Below are positions 1 to 12,186 of a stretch of 64,000 nucleotides of DNA, one piece after another (position 1 is the stretch's first letter; every line of letters starts with the position of its first letter). This DNA is from Siphonodentalium dalli (taxonomy: Eukaryota; Mollusca; Scaphopoda; Gadilida; Siphonodentaliidae), in assembly GCA_032622095.1 (NCBI GenBank), contig CP136062.1, positions 201,091,959-201,155,958 of the forward strand, given 5' to 3'. Position numbers and translations under genes: made by a program. The notes below the pieces were generated by a model, which worked only from the letters and a program-made list of their open reading frames with translations, was not told the DNA's origin and ran no database searches.

Positions 1-14
1 GGGTAAAGGGTTAA
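1..14. mobile_element. Right end of a piggyBac-like MITE, cut by the window edge
   Basis: GGGTAAAGGG followed by TTAA (11-14) is identical to the right terminus and target site of the intact copies at 20216-20528, 29821-30204 and 58082-58433. Confidence 0.7.
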
Positions 15-1302
15 TAGGAAAACAATTTAATATGAAAACCAAAGGTAATCTACAGTGTTCTCGCACATGGAATCGATAATGAAACATGCAGTATTAAAGT
101 GATGGTGATCAAATATAAATGGAGAATAATCTTATTCAAAGTAGTAATATTTATATATGATAAATCCAAATTGACAACACACACCTTCATTATTATATAT
201 GAATTAAATGCAGTGACTCTCGATGACGAAATCGTTTTTGTTAGATTATCGCCGATAGTTTCGTCCCGAATCGAGTAGTAAATATTTACAATTGAGCGTA
301 GTTCTGACGATGTTTTCTATTGAGTGGTATGGTCGATTTGCTTAAAATTTCCGGTGATGATAGTAGAATGTTACATTCCTTCAGTTGTCATAGCGCCTGA
401 ATACTAACTTGTCAGTTTCACGCACCCAAAAAGTACATAATATGTCTTTAAGTTGCCAGCCAATCGAGTTTGTTTCGAATAGAATCTATGCCATTGCTGC
501 TGCGGGGGATGACAATAAATGCACATCAATCGTAGATAGCACTATCACATGCTTCTAGAGTGGCACATCAATGCTTGTTCAGAAAGCCGGCACCCTATTA
601 AAACATTGTGTAATACTCTTGTGTTTACGCATGAAAATTGCATCTCAGTCTCTCCATGCAAAATTGGCTGACAACCATAATCATGGAAAACTGATCGAGT
701 CAGCTATTCATTGTCGGGATCCGACCAGCAGTGTTGTAACCTGCTGTGTCAGACTTTTAGGTAGAAAAGGACTTTGTTTATATACATCCAAGCAAGTGGC
801 TAAAGTAAATTCAAAATGGCTTTAAAAAATGTCTAAAGGAATTTCTGGGTCAAGGGAACACTGATTACATCTCTCCTTTCATCTGTCTGCATCCATGCAA
901 CCGCCTGAGCAAATATCTCAGCCATGGGTTATCATATCTGATTGAAATTTGGTATGGATGCATGTTGGCCATCAGGAGGCATTTCAAAGGAGGGGCCAAT
1001 GACAATTACATTTGTCTTTCTGGAAATAATTGTTTTCTGTCCGTCTGCACAGATATATCAGCCATGATTATAAGATCTCGTGATTTTGTATCAATGTTTA
1101 TCATCACAAGGGATTTTAATGAAATGTCAATTTGTATTGTTTGCAATTTTCCCTTTTAATTGCTTCAAAATTTAGGTAGCGTTCCACCTTTGTTTCAATT
1201 TGGAACTGTGTGTGTATTCCAACACCCATTGTGCAACCTCTTGGTATAGTCTTGACTCACAGATTTTGCTGACTTGGAGCAGCTGTGCTCTGAGAGCATT
1301 TA
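15..1302. other. No gene seen
   Basis: AT-rich DNA without a supported gene. At 917-1175 there are degenerate copies of a phrase (ATATCTCAGCCATGG, then 'gaaatttggtatgga') that recurs at 8041-8500 and 10935-11130. Confidence 0.5.
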
Positions 1303-1304
1303 TA

Positions 1305-4300
1305 GTCCAGGCACATTAGGCGTGAATGGGGAAAAGTAAGGAAATAAATCCGGGAAAGCTGATTTTTTTATATTATTTAGGCCATAACATCGTGGATGTG
1401 TCACGAAAAGTCCCCTAAAATCGGAGTTGAGCTTTCGGAGTTAACCAATTTTTTCCATAAATTTTTTTTTTTTATATTTTTCACAATCATAGGAATAATG
1501 AGATGATATAACAATTTTTCAGCCGAAACATATACCAAATGTACTCAATATTGTTCAATACACAATTCTCGAACCAGAGATACAAATTCAACGGGGGGAT
1601 TTGAATGAATTTCGCAGATATGGATATAAAATAACATAATGACCCCAAAAACTTACGATTTTTTCATACAAACTGTCCTATTCGATGCCAAATTTCTCGG
1701 GCTATTCATTACGTAGGCGCAAGCAATTTATTTTAAAAACTGCACAGACATCACTCCTGCAATATAAAATGTGGGATTAGCAACTATACCTATGATAAGT
1801 GGTCAATACTTGTAAAAACATAACCCTACCCCCTAAACTGGCTCTCGTTACATTTTGCTCTTCCGCTTGTCCAAGTGCTTGTTGTAGAAAACACACCAAC
1901 TGTGACAAGGGCGATAAAAGCATGAAACTTGCCACATATGTTCCTTATAACCTACTGCTCATTTTCACATGTGGCGACATTTGCGACAGGCTCTTCTTGG
2001 CAATGGTTGCTAGGCAACTACCCGGCATCGGATTAATGCATATGACTGATATTATATGTGTTCTAACAAACTAAACTACGTCGTGTAGCATTTTTATGGT
2101 GAAAATAATTGTTGTCAGTTTTGACCTGACTGACAAATTACCATATTTCTTACTTACAAGGGGTGACGGTTGCTAGGGACGCACACACAATCTAAAAATG
2201 CACATATGACTGATATTATGGTAGCTTTAACAAACTAAACTACACCTAATACCACTTTTATGTTGAATACAATTAGAATAGTTGTTGTTAGTGTTGAGCT
2301 GGCTGAAAAAAATACCATATAATTCTTACTTATATGAGTGGTAACTGTTGCCAGGGTCATACCCGGAATACAAAAATGCACATATGACTGATATTATGGT
2401 AGTATTAACGTTTTTATTGTGAAAACAATATAAATGTTGTTAGTGTGAGCCTAACCAGAATATGGGTACAATTATCCGTTATGCTCCATCAGTTTAGATA
2501 TCGGGAATTCAAAGTGAGAGTTGAAATGTTGTTGCTTATATTTCATATGAGGCATGGCCGTAATAGATATATAAGCCATAGACCCACACAGCTAGTTGTA
2601 TAATGTAAGTCACGGACCCACTCTACTATATATGAAGAACATAGCTAGGGTCAGCCACCGATATGTTAGCGATGGGCATAGCCTACATTAGTTAGGTTAG
2701 GAACCGAGGCACATATATAGTCACAGGACCCATGTCCATACATATATACTATGGACGTAGGATATGTATAGTCCATGAACCTGACCGCTTCATATAAGCA
2801 TACATGTATGGTATATATGACCATGACCATGACACTGTTACATGGTGCAAATACCCAAGTGCCCACAGATAGACCATGTACTAAGATACCATAGACCAAG
2901 TCCGATTTGCACAATACATTAGTGCACCATGGATTCAGGACCCTATATATGGTATGAACATATGAGACAGTTTTGTGACAGACCAACCTATATATAGATA
3001 TTGGACCGATGCCACATATACGAAAGTTAAGGATGGAGGCCCTTATAAATAGCCCATACACATATGGCACTGTAGGTTGGCCATGGACACATACCCATAC
3101 GTGTAGGCCATGGACCAAGGCCGATATATGTATGCCATATTGCATTGTACCCAGGCATAAGCAGGTGTATGTCTATATGTAGGATATGGACCCACCCATT
3201 ATACGTGATATATCTACACCAAAGATCCAGGCAAGTTTAAATAGTGCTAATACACAGGTGGTTATAATGATGTATGCAGTGGATACAGGTGCCTATATGT
3301 AGGACATGGACACGTGTCCCTAAATAAAAGCTACGGCGCCGGCGTTATTAATCATTTCATAGATTCACATATATGCTGGTAGGCAATGGACTGATCCGCA
3401 TATACAGGAGACACATGGACCCCATGCCTACTGGTAAGTCATGGACAAAAATGCATGTGCATGGATCCACGTCTCTATATGAATACCATATACGTACGTC
3501 CGTTTTCAGCCATTCGACCAACGCCCTATAGGATGGAGGTCCCTATCGATTGGCAGTGTGCACCACCATAGCTTGTCTATGGACACCAGCCCATGTATCC
3601 AGGCTGATTTAGTTATGACCTTATTACCAGACATTTATATGTAAGACATGAACCCATCCCATGAATGTACATGTTACATGACTATCTAGGTTATAACCAC
3701 AGCCACATATACGCCATGGACCCATATGAACACCACATGTAGTGCAAATACACATGTGTCTATAGTTATGAATGCATAACATGTACCCATGTCTATACAG
3801 CAAATCAATAGAACCAACCCTAAATAGTATATCATCGGTCCAGGCCCCTTTCTATGACACGGACACAGTAGTTAAGACACGTTATTGGATGCTGTTCCTT
3901 AGTAACTATGGGTTGGTAATGGGCCCATGGCTGCCCATGTAAATGGGTATTGTCACCGGTTCCAAAGGGTAGTTCATGGTATCTCAGTCTGAAATATATA
4001 GGCCACGCTCATGTACGAGCTCCTATAGACTTGTAAATGACTCATGACCATGTATTAACATAGTTATGTCATGGATATGAAGGAATGAAGGAAACACAGT
4101 TAGTTCATACCGTATAGCAACTGGTATGCCGATGCTACCACACCGTGATAGAGTGCTCTGCATGGATGCCATTGTCAAATGTAGTGCGAATGTCCGATTC
4201 CATGGGGTATCGACATAAATGTGGGTCAATATTTTTACATGTCTCATTAAAATGTATTCCAACAATCGATTGATGGAAGAAACAATAACAAACTCCACAC

Positions 4301-5821
4301 AGGTATGTGATTCTGATAAAACTAACTGAATAGTCTGTCAGTTTAAAGAAGATTTGTCAATGGTAGGTGGTTACCTAGCAACAATGAAACCTCAATACCA
4401 ATTTGCCACACGAGAATCACATGAGAATGTATCAGTACACAACACAACAACCTTTAGTTATGCATTAGTGTCAATATAAGCATAATATGGCTTATTATGA
4501 AACAATTATATCATGCAAATTTCCCGAAACTCATACGAAACAGTTATATCAGTTAAATTACCAGAAACTCATACATATGGTATGTTTTCAAAGGTGGGTA
4601 TGTCCATAGCAACCATTACACCCCCGTTAGGTAACCAATGCAGCAACTTTACTGCCATGTTCACACTAACAACAATTATAATAATTGTTTTCAATATAAA
4701 AATGTTACATGACGTAGTTTAGTTTGTTAAAACTACCATAATATCAGTCATGTGTGCATTTTTCGATGTATGGTGGGTGTGTCCCTAGCAACCGTTACCA
4801 GAAATATATAGTAATTTTTAACGTCGAACCCACACTAACAATAACTATTACAATTGTTTCACCATAAAATTATAATGACGTAGTTTATATTAGTTTGTCA
4901 AAACTATCATAATATCAGTCAGCTTGGCATTTTTCGATTTCGGATATGTCCCTAGCAACCGTTACCACCCCTGTAAGTAAAAATATGGTAATTTTCCAGC
5001 CAGATCCACTCGAACAACAACAAATATTATTTTCACCATAAAAATGCTGCATGACGTAGGTTAGATTGTTAAAACTGCCATAATATCAGTCATATTTGTA
5101 TTTCTTCGATGTGGGATAGTTGCCTAGCAACCGTTGCCAAGGAATGACCTGCCGCGATGTCTACACATCTGAAAATGATTAATAGTGTATAAGGAACCTA
5201 TGTGCCAAGTTTCATAGTGTTATCACCATTTGCACAATTGTTACGTCAAAGGCTAGGACTATTGTGTGGTATTTTTGCCTTTCAGACACTCAAAGCCATG
5301 GCGTACGTTTTAGGGGGTAGTGTTATGTTTCCGGCTATAAAATCTTAAGGATGGTGATGGTTCGATATATCTCATCACTTTCCTGTTCTGAACTAACCAC
5401 TGTTCTGGTATAATGGTTCATATTTGAGCTCATTGTCGTCTGAATATCTTTACTCGCCCTCTTTTGTTTGGAAAATTTTGAATCACCATGCGATTTATAT
5501 AAATGTCATCACAATTATGGAATATCGACTGTTAGTAAGCTCTAGCATCAATTACGCATATCTATCGACACCTGCTCCATGATGGATGGGTATGTATGAA
5601 GATTGAGTCCAGAAATTAGCCTACATATGACTGCATTCGCATATGGTCTAATGGAATTTCGTCAGAATTTGCACCATTACGAAAAATCATGATATCTCAA
5701 AAAGCTCAACTCGGATTCTAGGGGACTTTTGCCAAGTTGTTCATAAACATGTTCTTATTAATCCCTGAAAAATTCAGCTTTCCCGGATTTTTTGCACTAG
5801 TGAAACCTAATGTGCCTGGAC
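1305..5821. mobile_element. Large foldback DNA element, copy 1
   Basis: Terminal inverted repeats GTCCAGGCACATTAGG / CCTAATGTGCCTGGAC flank a 4517-bp unit, with TA on both sides (1303-1304, 5822-5823). Inverted similarity continues inward: GGGAAAGCTGA and AAGTCCCCTA near each end, then the arms about 1800-2460 and 4560-5340. The arms consist of degenerate ~150-180-bp units carrying 'gactgatattatggta', 'gttgctagg' and 'ttagtttgtt'. The centre (about 2600-4000) is a degenerate repeat of 'ccatggaccc...catatatagg'. No transposase reading frame is visible, so the element is non-autonomous. TA duplication would fit Tc1/mariner-type or related transposases, but the superfamily is not established. 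Confidence 0.75.
2600..4000. repeat. Degenerate CCATGGACC/CATATATAGG core of the foldback element
   Basis: Short words such as 'ccatggaccc', 'catatgtagg' and 'ggacatggac' recur every 25-60 bp. The 159-residue minus-strand frame at 2666-3145 is a by-product: the same peptide-like words reappear, broken differently, in copy 2 at 52988-53426. Confidence 0.55.
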
Positions 5822-5823
5822 TA

Positions 5824-6905
5824 TTATTAGAGATTTTCCACAAATATTCAACAATACCATTAAAACATGGCATTAATAGTAATTGCAGCTCATGATAAAA
5901 TTTTAGAAATTGTTCATTTCATGATGTTGCAAGAAAACTGAATGAACTGGGGTTAGACAAATGTGTGCCTTCCATTTTTCACACACTTATCAGTGCACTT
6001 ATCTGATAAAAATAATTCATTGTGCAGAAAATTAACATTTATTTCCTAATTGAAATAATTTTTCATGAATATATTTACAGAGGTGGATAGAGGAATATCT
6101 TCACTGAATAACAGATGGTTTGGTGGAAAGGTTGTGCATGCAGAGAAATATGACTCGGACATGTATCAGGCCAATGATTTATCTGGTTGAGGATGCTGTC
6201 GTGGCTGAACATAAAGTACTGTGAAACCTGTGCTGGTATTATGAAATCCACCTGGTCAGCTCCAGCGTTCAACGTTGATTGCAACAACAGACTCATCGAT
6301 CATGGATGTGTCTAAAGAGGGCCTTAACTGGATTGGGCAGTGTTCACATCCAACTCTCTACCTGGACCCCCTCCCAGGAACTAAGAATTTGGAAACAAGT
6401 TTCTGTGATTGGAAACTGGTGTTCTATGACATTCCCCCCCCCCCCCCCCCCCCCCCCCCTGAATATTATATATGAAAAATATTGACAAATGCATTCTGAT
6501 ATTTTTGAAAAGAAATAAAAAAGGTTGATGTATGTAGGAATATTGGAGGGGGTAACAGTTCTTTACAAGTCCTTGTGCATGTTTCTGATTCTTTGCTTAT
6601 TCTGTCATTTTCATAAAAATCCAGATGAGTGAAATAATTATTGTAGTTCTTCAACATTTCCTGTATGAGGCTATAAGTTTCCATATTTCTTATCTCCAGA
6701 AACATCAAATCAACTCATCATGTAGATTGAATTCATACATTAATGATCAGTGTTTCTGAATCAAACTGTATATTTGTAATTGTGAATTGTAAATTTTGTG
6801 TAAAATAAAAATATATAAATTATCTAACTAGTCACATTGTTTAGGCCGCCAACCAGATTTCACCGTAACCCAAGAATATATGATAGCAGTTCACAATTAT
6901 TGGGT

Positions 6906-6938
<33 letters not shown>

Positions 6939-7397
6939 GTAATAGGCTTTAAAATAACTGTCCAGGGAATATTAATACACCATGGTGGTTTGAGCCATAT
7001 CCTTTAAAACTGCCTATGCAGCCACTATAAATTAATGAGGGATTACCGTAATGATAGTTCAATTATAAACCTGCAAACATCCACATAACGTAACATTATG
7101 AAATTAAGTTGTCTAGCATGTTTTCCCATATTTGATAGGAGTGAACTGATCTCTTGTTTATCTTATACAGAATTATTTCTCTTTCCCCATGAAATTTACA
7201 TATGTGCTTATAAGAAAATATCTGTCTTGATGCTTGGCACTTCATGAAATGACATAAACAGTTTGCACATCCTCATTTCTGAGTATACATTTACATCAAC
7301 TCTAAAGGCCCTTCCAAATGGTGTTTGCCGTGCGTTTCTGCAGCGACTCGTATGTTTCTGTTGAACTCCTGATTTCTTTGTTATCCACGTATTTTGT
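5824..7397. other. No gene seen; two long homopolymers
   Basis: AT-rich unique-looking DNA with a 26-base C run (6434-6459) and a 32-base G run (6906-6937). Frames through the C run only give polyproline. Confidence 0.5.
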
Positions 7398-7401
7398 TTA
7401 A

Positions 7402-7776
7402 CCCTTTACCCAACAGAAGGGCCCTGTGCCAATGCATTCTCTTATATATGCGAGTCGACCATAGGTCGCCTCGCATATATAAGAGAATGCATTGGCTTAA
7501 CACATTAAAAATTATAAAATTGTTAAAGAATGTAAGTAAAAATGGTAAAAAGTGTTAGGCCAATGCATTCTCTTATATATGCGAGGCGACCTATGGTCGA
7601 CTCGCATATATAAGAGAATGCATTGGCACAGGGCATAACTGTAACTATCACAATGTGGTCAAGGAGCCGGTTCCAATGATATCCATATTTGTATGGTTCT
7701 ATTGAGACAGACCGAAGATATTTTACGCTGTTGAAGCTTTATTGGGCCGGTTTTGGCCGTTTTGTTGGGTAAAGGG
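7402..7776 (+). mobile_element. piggyBac-like double-hairpin MITE, copy B
   Basis: Ends CCCTTTACCCAACA / TGTTGGGTAAAGGG, left flank TTAA (7398-7401), right flank TTAT. It contains two 69-bp near-perfect hairpins at 7428-7496 and 7559-7627, each built from the arm GCCAATGCATTCTCTTATAT plus a GCGAGKCGACC tip. The second hairpin is the reverse complement of the first. CCCTTT termini and TTAA targets are hallmarks of piggyBac. No transposase is present. Confidence 0.85.
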
Positions 7777-8040
7777 TTATAATGACTGCATGGTGAAGTG
7801 ATGCAAAATCACATTCAAAACTGACCTAGACCGAAAACTGCTGTGCTTCCAGCGTTTCGTTATTTATCGTCATTTAAATTATTGAATTTACTGAACAACT
7901 GCAGACAAAATCCGCCGGAATAGGACACCGATGTAATTCTGCGGCAGTATTTTCTTCGATATTGCATGCTGTGTGCCAACACTCATTGACTCCAGTGGGT
8001 TCTAAATCGACAAATTGTGGTTTTCTGACTAACTGGGCTT

Positions 8041-8960
8041 ATATCTCAGCCATGGGTTAACAAATCTGAATGAAATTTGTTACCAGTTATCACCATCATG
8101 ACTTCTTTCAAAAGAGATGTTCGTGTTGTGCGTTCTGGTTTTATCGTTTATTTATTGGGGAAATGCAGATATCTCAGCCATGGTATGGATAGGGCTTTCA
8201 AAAGAGTGCCCAAACGACATTGTTTGCATTTTATGTTTTACAATTTTCTTTTTTGTTTCACTAGAAATAATGGTTTTGTCCATCGTATCACAGCCATATG
8301 TTATAGGATCTCAATTAAATTTGTTATGGATACCATTAAAATGCCATTCAATGAAGTGTTGGTGATGTTTGCATTTCCGCTTTTAGAGTTATTTATCTTT
8401 TATTTTAGATTTGGGTTTCATCCTGTCCATGTTTCAATTTGGCACTGTGGGAGTATACATGTATGCCAGCACCTGAGGACTGAGGTGCAACCTCATTACA
8501 TTTAAGATAATGAGTACCTGTCACTGTTCATGAAATGAAGAGATGAAGTACCGGAGATTGAGACACCTGTCAAACTACCACATAATGCCCAATGTTTCGA
8601 ATAATTTAGGAGTTGAGTGGCAGTCTTAAGTGGTCAAACCTGTCAAAAACGACAAAAGAAAGACAACTTAAAGACCAAATGTATGGGCATGCATGCATAA
8701 ATACGTCTGTCCGATGTCTGTTCAGGCCGTAACATTAGTGTTCGGATCTCAATGAAATTTGGTATGGACATTCACGACTGAGGACATTCAATGGACTGTT
8801 CAATCGTTTTGTTCGGGTTTTCCGTTCTAGAGTTATTCATCTTTGTTTATCTGGAAATGTTTTTTTTCTATCCATAATCGGTTGTTGGATCTCAATGAAA
8901 TTTTATATGGGGGTTCACTACTATGAAGACATTTAATGGAGTGTTCAATTGTTTTGTTCC
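8041..8960. repeat. Phrase array (ATATCTCAGCCATGG family)
   Basis: 'atatctcagccatggg' and 'ctcaatgaaatttg.tatgga' recur at about 8041, 8168, 8310, 8746 and 8892. The apparent frames at 8077-8505 follow the repeat and have no recognisable protein. Confidence 0.5.
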
Positions 8961-8984
8961 GTTTTCTGTTCTGGAGTGAGTTTT

Positions 8985-10900
8985 TCAAAAACTCGACTTA
9001 CGGTTTGACGAGGGACGGTTGGCGGGCTTCAAAAAAAATTTGGTTTGGCAGTTGCTCCCAATGACTATTTACTGCCTGTAGAAAATGGGTCACGTCCGAA
9101 CTTTTTTACAAGAGTTCTCCATCTTAGATGGTTTTTTAGTTAAGTTTTTCACCATTAGCGCGATAACTCGTGCAAATATTAACCAATTTCAACAATATTT
9201 GGTATATGAGACTCTTGCAACAATATCTCGGACGAGTTCGAAAACCAGGTTTGTCCGAATTTTTTTCGCTGAGTTATGGGTCTTAGTTTGTCTATTTTTA
9301 TAAATTTTAGCGCGATAACTCGATGAAATATTAACCGATTTCAACAATATTTGGAATATGAGTCTCCCGCAACAATATCTCGGACGAGTTCGAAAACCAG
9401 GTTTGTCCGAATTTTTTTCGCGGAGTTATGGGTCTTAGTTTGTCTATTTTTATCAATTTTATCACCGTTAGCGCGATAACTCAATGCAATATTTAACCGA
9501 TTTAAACAATATTTGGTATATGAGTCTCCTGCAACAATATTTCGGACGAGTTCGAAAACCTGGTTTGTTCGAATTTTTTCCCGGATTTATGGGTCTTAGT
9601 TTGTCTATTTTAATAACAATTTTATCATCGTTAGTGCGATAACTCAACGACATATATTACTGGATTTAATAATACCCCCACTTTCGAAGAAAATGGGGGG
9701 TATACTGGATTGACTGCGTCCGTCCGTCCGTCACGCTTTCTCTGTCCGTTTGTCCGTGTTTACTAATGACTACTTATGTGGCTAAGATTGTGTAAAATGG
9801 ATATTTATGTGCATAACTTCCGTTGCGTGGCTAGCCACGTAACAGCTTTCAGATGGACGTTCTAAAATGATCTATTTGGCCTAATCAGCTTATTTAATTT
9901 TGTAGTCACTCAAAATTTGGAGAAAAAAAGTCCATCGATTTAGACATCCATGACCCGTCAATAGGAGATGTCGGACACTGACGAGACATTTATGTGGCTA
10001 GCCACCCAATCACGGACCTGTCAGTTTCTCCTATTCCACTGTCCCAGTTGCTGTGAGCAAGTTTTTGAGTTTTAATCAGCTTCTTCTGCTATAATTCCAA
10101 CATGTTATGAATCCATAATCTGGAGTTTTATCACTATCTACTACTTGATAGCCACTTAAAATGTTATGGCTACTTGAGAAGCCACATAAAAACTAAAGCC
10201 ACATTACCATTTCTAGCCACATAGGTCGAAGCCACATATCTACCCATTTGTTGGTATGTCCGTCCGTCCGTCCGACCTCATAACTCGAACAACTATGAAC
10301 CGATTTCAATAATTTTGTGTATGCAATCTCCTTAGGACGATCTCTCCGCGTGATGCTAATTGCGGTTCGGTCCGACTTTTTTTTCTTCAAGTTACGCCTC
10401 TTTTTCGACTTATTTTAACTTAGAAAATTCTTTCCGACTTAATAACTTTAACAAATATGAACCGATTTCAATAATTTTTGGTATACATGCTTCTCACAAT
10501 AGCCTCTCTACATGATGCGGCTAGGGATTGGCTCAGACTGTTTTTCGTAATATTACACCTCATTTTCGACTTATTTTGACTTAGAAAATTCTGACTTAAT
10601 AACTTTAACAAATATGAACCGATTTTTTCTGTACAAGCTCCTTGTGACACCGTATCGATATTATTAGTCCGAATTTTTCTTTAAAGTTAAAAATCTTTTT
10701 GGTTTAGTTTATGGATAATGCGGGTTGAATTTGCCACGGTGGGGGGTATGCTAGCACTCGAGTGCACACCTCTTGTTGATATTTGGTATATAGGTTTATT
10801 GCAATAATATACCATGTCCAACTTTTTTTCCCGGAGTTGTGCACCTTATTGGCAGAAGTTTGATTCGACTGCCAAAAAACTCGATAAAAACATCTTAGAT
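8985..10900 (+). repeat. ~160-bp phrase array, interrupted by another element
   Basis: Starts 'aactcgacttacggtttgac' (same start at about 41961, and inverted at about 47635-47660). It has three to four units of 'gcgataactc...aaccgatttcaa..atttggtatatgag..tgcaacaatatctcggacga...gagttatgggtcttag', and ends 'gccaaaaaactcga'. The unit is broken at about 9672 and resumes at about 10777. Confidence 0.65.
9672..10776 (+). mobile_element. Element with 'tacccccac...ggggggtat' ends, inserted in the array
   Basis: Begins with a small hairpin (tacccccac..gaaaatggggggta), then GTCC repeats, then degenerate tandem units ('aactttaacaaatatgaacc' and 'ttcgacttattttgacttag' twice). It ends 'ggggggtatgctagcactcgagtgcacacctcttg'-like (10740-10776). 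The same end type occurs at 30411-30995. The host array unit is interrupted exactly around it. Confidence 0.5.
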
Positions 10901-11710
10901 GCGTACCCCTTATTTTATCTCAAAATGTTGGCTTTTTGTCTGTCCGAGCAGATATCTCCATCATCGGTAATCAATCTCGATGAAATTTGATATGGATCTT
11001 CACTACTATCAGGACATTCAATGGAGCATTCAATCTATCTGTTCGGGTTTTCTGATCTTGAGTTATTCATCTTTGTTTATATGAAAAGGCTGATTGTTGA
11101 GTCTGTCTGCCTGAGTATCTCAGTCATAGGTGGGGGTATGCACCAGATGGCAGTCTATCTCAGAAAATCGAGTAATTGAACATAACATGCTAATTATTAC
11201 AAAAGAAGTATTCATCTTTGAGATGTTCTAGTCCATATACATGTATACGTACGTGCCTTCTCTACATCGTGGTGGTATACATGTGTCTCGTTTATACTAC
11301 ATTGACATAAAGCAGGAACATACTAGTAGGTATGGTGCATACAGTCTGAGGGAGGGATAAATATGCTGTAGTGCAGTTGGGGGATGTGGCGGAGCAGCGA
11401 GCGTGTTACAAGCCCCTGTATTCCTGCCATTTGCGAAGAATACATGCATTTTATCAGTGTTTTCTTCAATTACTTGTTATTGGTTAATAGAACAGACCGC
11501 AGATGGAAAATTATATAATTAATAGAGACTGGATGACCATTTAGTCTAGCCAGTGCAAAATAGTCACAATGTGAGAGAATACGCTGCTGTGCATACACCT
11601 CTTTGTCGCATATACTGCAGGTAACCTATGGGTATGGATGATGAACCTTATTTGACAAGTTTTAGTTAATGAGTGTTTTGTGATCTTCTGAGATTTCTGG
11701 TGATTTTCAT
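10901..11710. other. No gene seen
   Basis: Contains a degenerate copy of the ATATCTC phrase repeat (about 10935-11130), otherwise unclassified AT-rich sequence. Confidence 0.45.
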
Positions 11711-11712
11711 TA

Positions 11713-12184
11713 AAGGTACTCAACCCGTAAAGAGGGTCCCCATCTCAACAGATTCCAACAACAACAATCCGATCGGAGGGTCCTATATTACTATTTCTTT
11801 GGCTTTGGGGGTAAAAAATATTTGATTCGAGTCGAGGAACCCATCAAACAAAGCTCAGAGTTATTAGATATTGATTTTTGAAATTTGTTATAAACTCGAG
11901 ATGAGTACTGCTAACTGCCGTAATCTGCTCTGGATGTGTTCTCCAAATCTATTCAAACAGACAAGGATGGATAACTCTAAAATCAAGTGGTAATTTTAAT
12001 GCAATTTTGACTTGAGTTCTGGGCCAGATAGTATTCCCGATAATGAAAAATAATAGATTTCTAAAATCGATATCTAACAAATCTGAGCTTTGATGGGTGA
12101 CTTCCTCGACTCGAATCAAATATTTTTGACCCCCGAAGCCATTGAAATAGTAATTGAGAGGAGTTTTATCGGGTTGAGTACCTT
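11713..12184. mobile_element. TA-flanked foldback MITE (AAGGTACTCAACCC ends)
   Basis: Termini AAGGTACTCAACCC / GGGTTGAGTACCTT between TA dinucleotides (11711-11712, 12185-12186). Long imperfect inverted arms, about 170 bp each, include TTGATTCGAGTCGAGGAA and its complement and AAAGCTCAGA. The structure explains the minus-strand frame at 11949-12209. Confidence 0.75.
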
Positions 12185-12186
12185 TA

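Noticed and set aside
1-14. TTAACCC-like ends as telomeric repeat
   Set aside because: It is the terminus of a MITE family with TTAA target duplications, not a TTAGGG array.
2666-3145. 159-residue minus-strand frame
   Set aside because: Lies wholly in the degenerate CCATGGACC/CATATA core of the foldback element; the counterpart in copy 2 is broken differently.
6275-6485. Two overlapping frames ending in polyproline
   Set aside because: The proline runs come from a 26-base C homopolymer; no other protein signal.
8077-8505. 142-residue frame
   Set aside because: Overlaps a phrase array with a second frame of similar length; no recognisable domain and no splice context.
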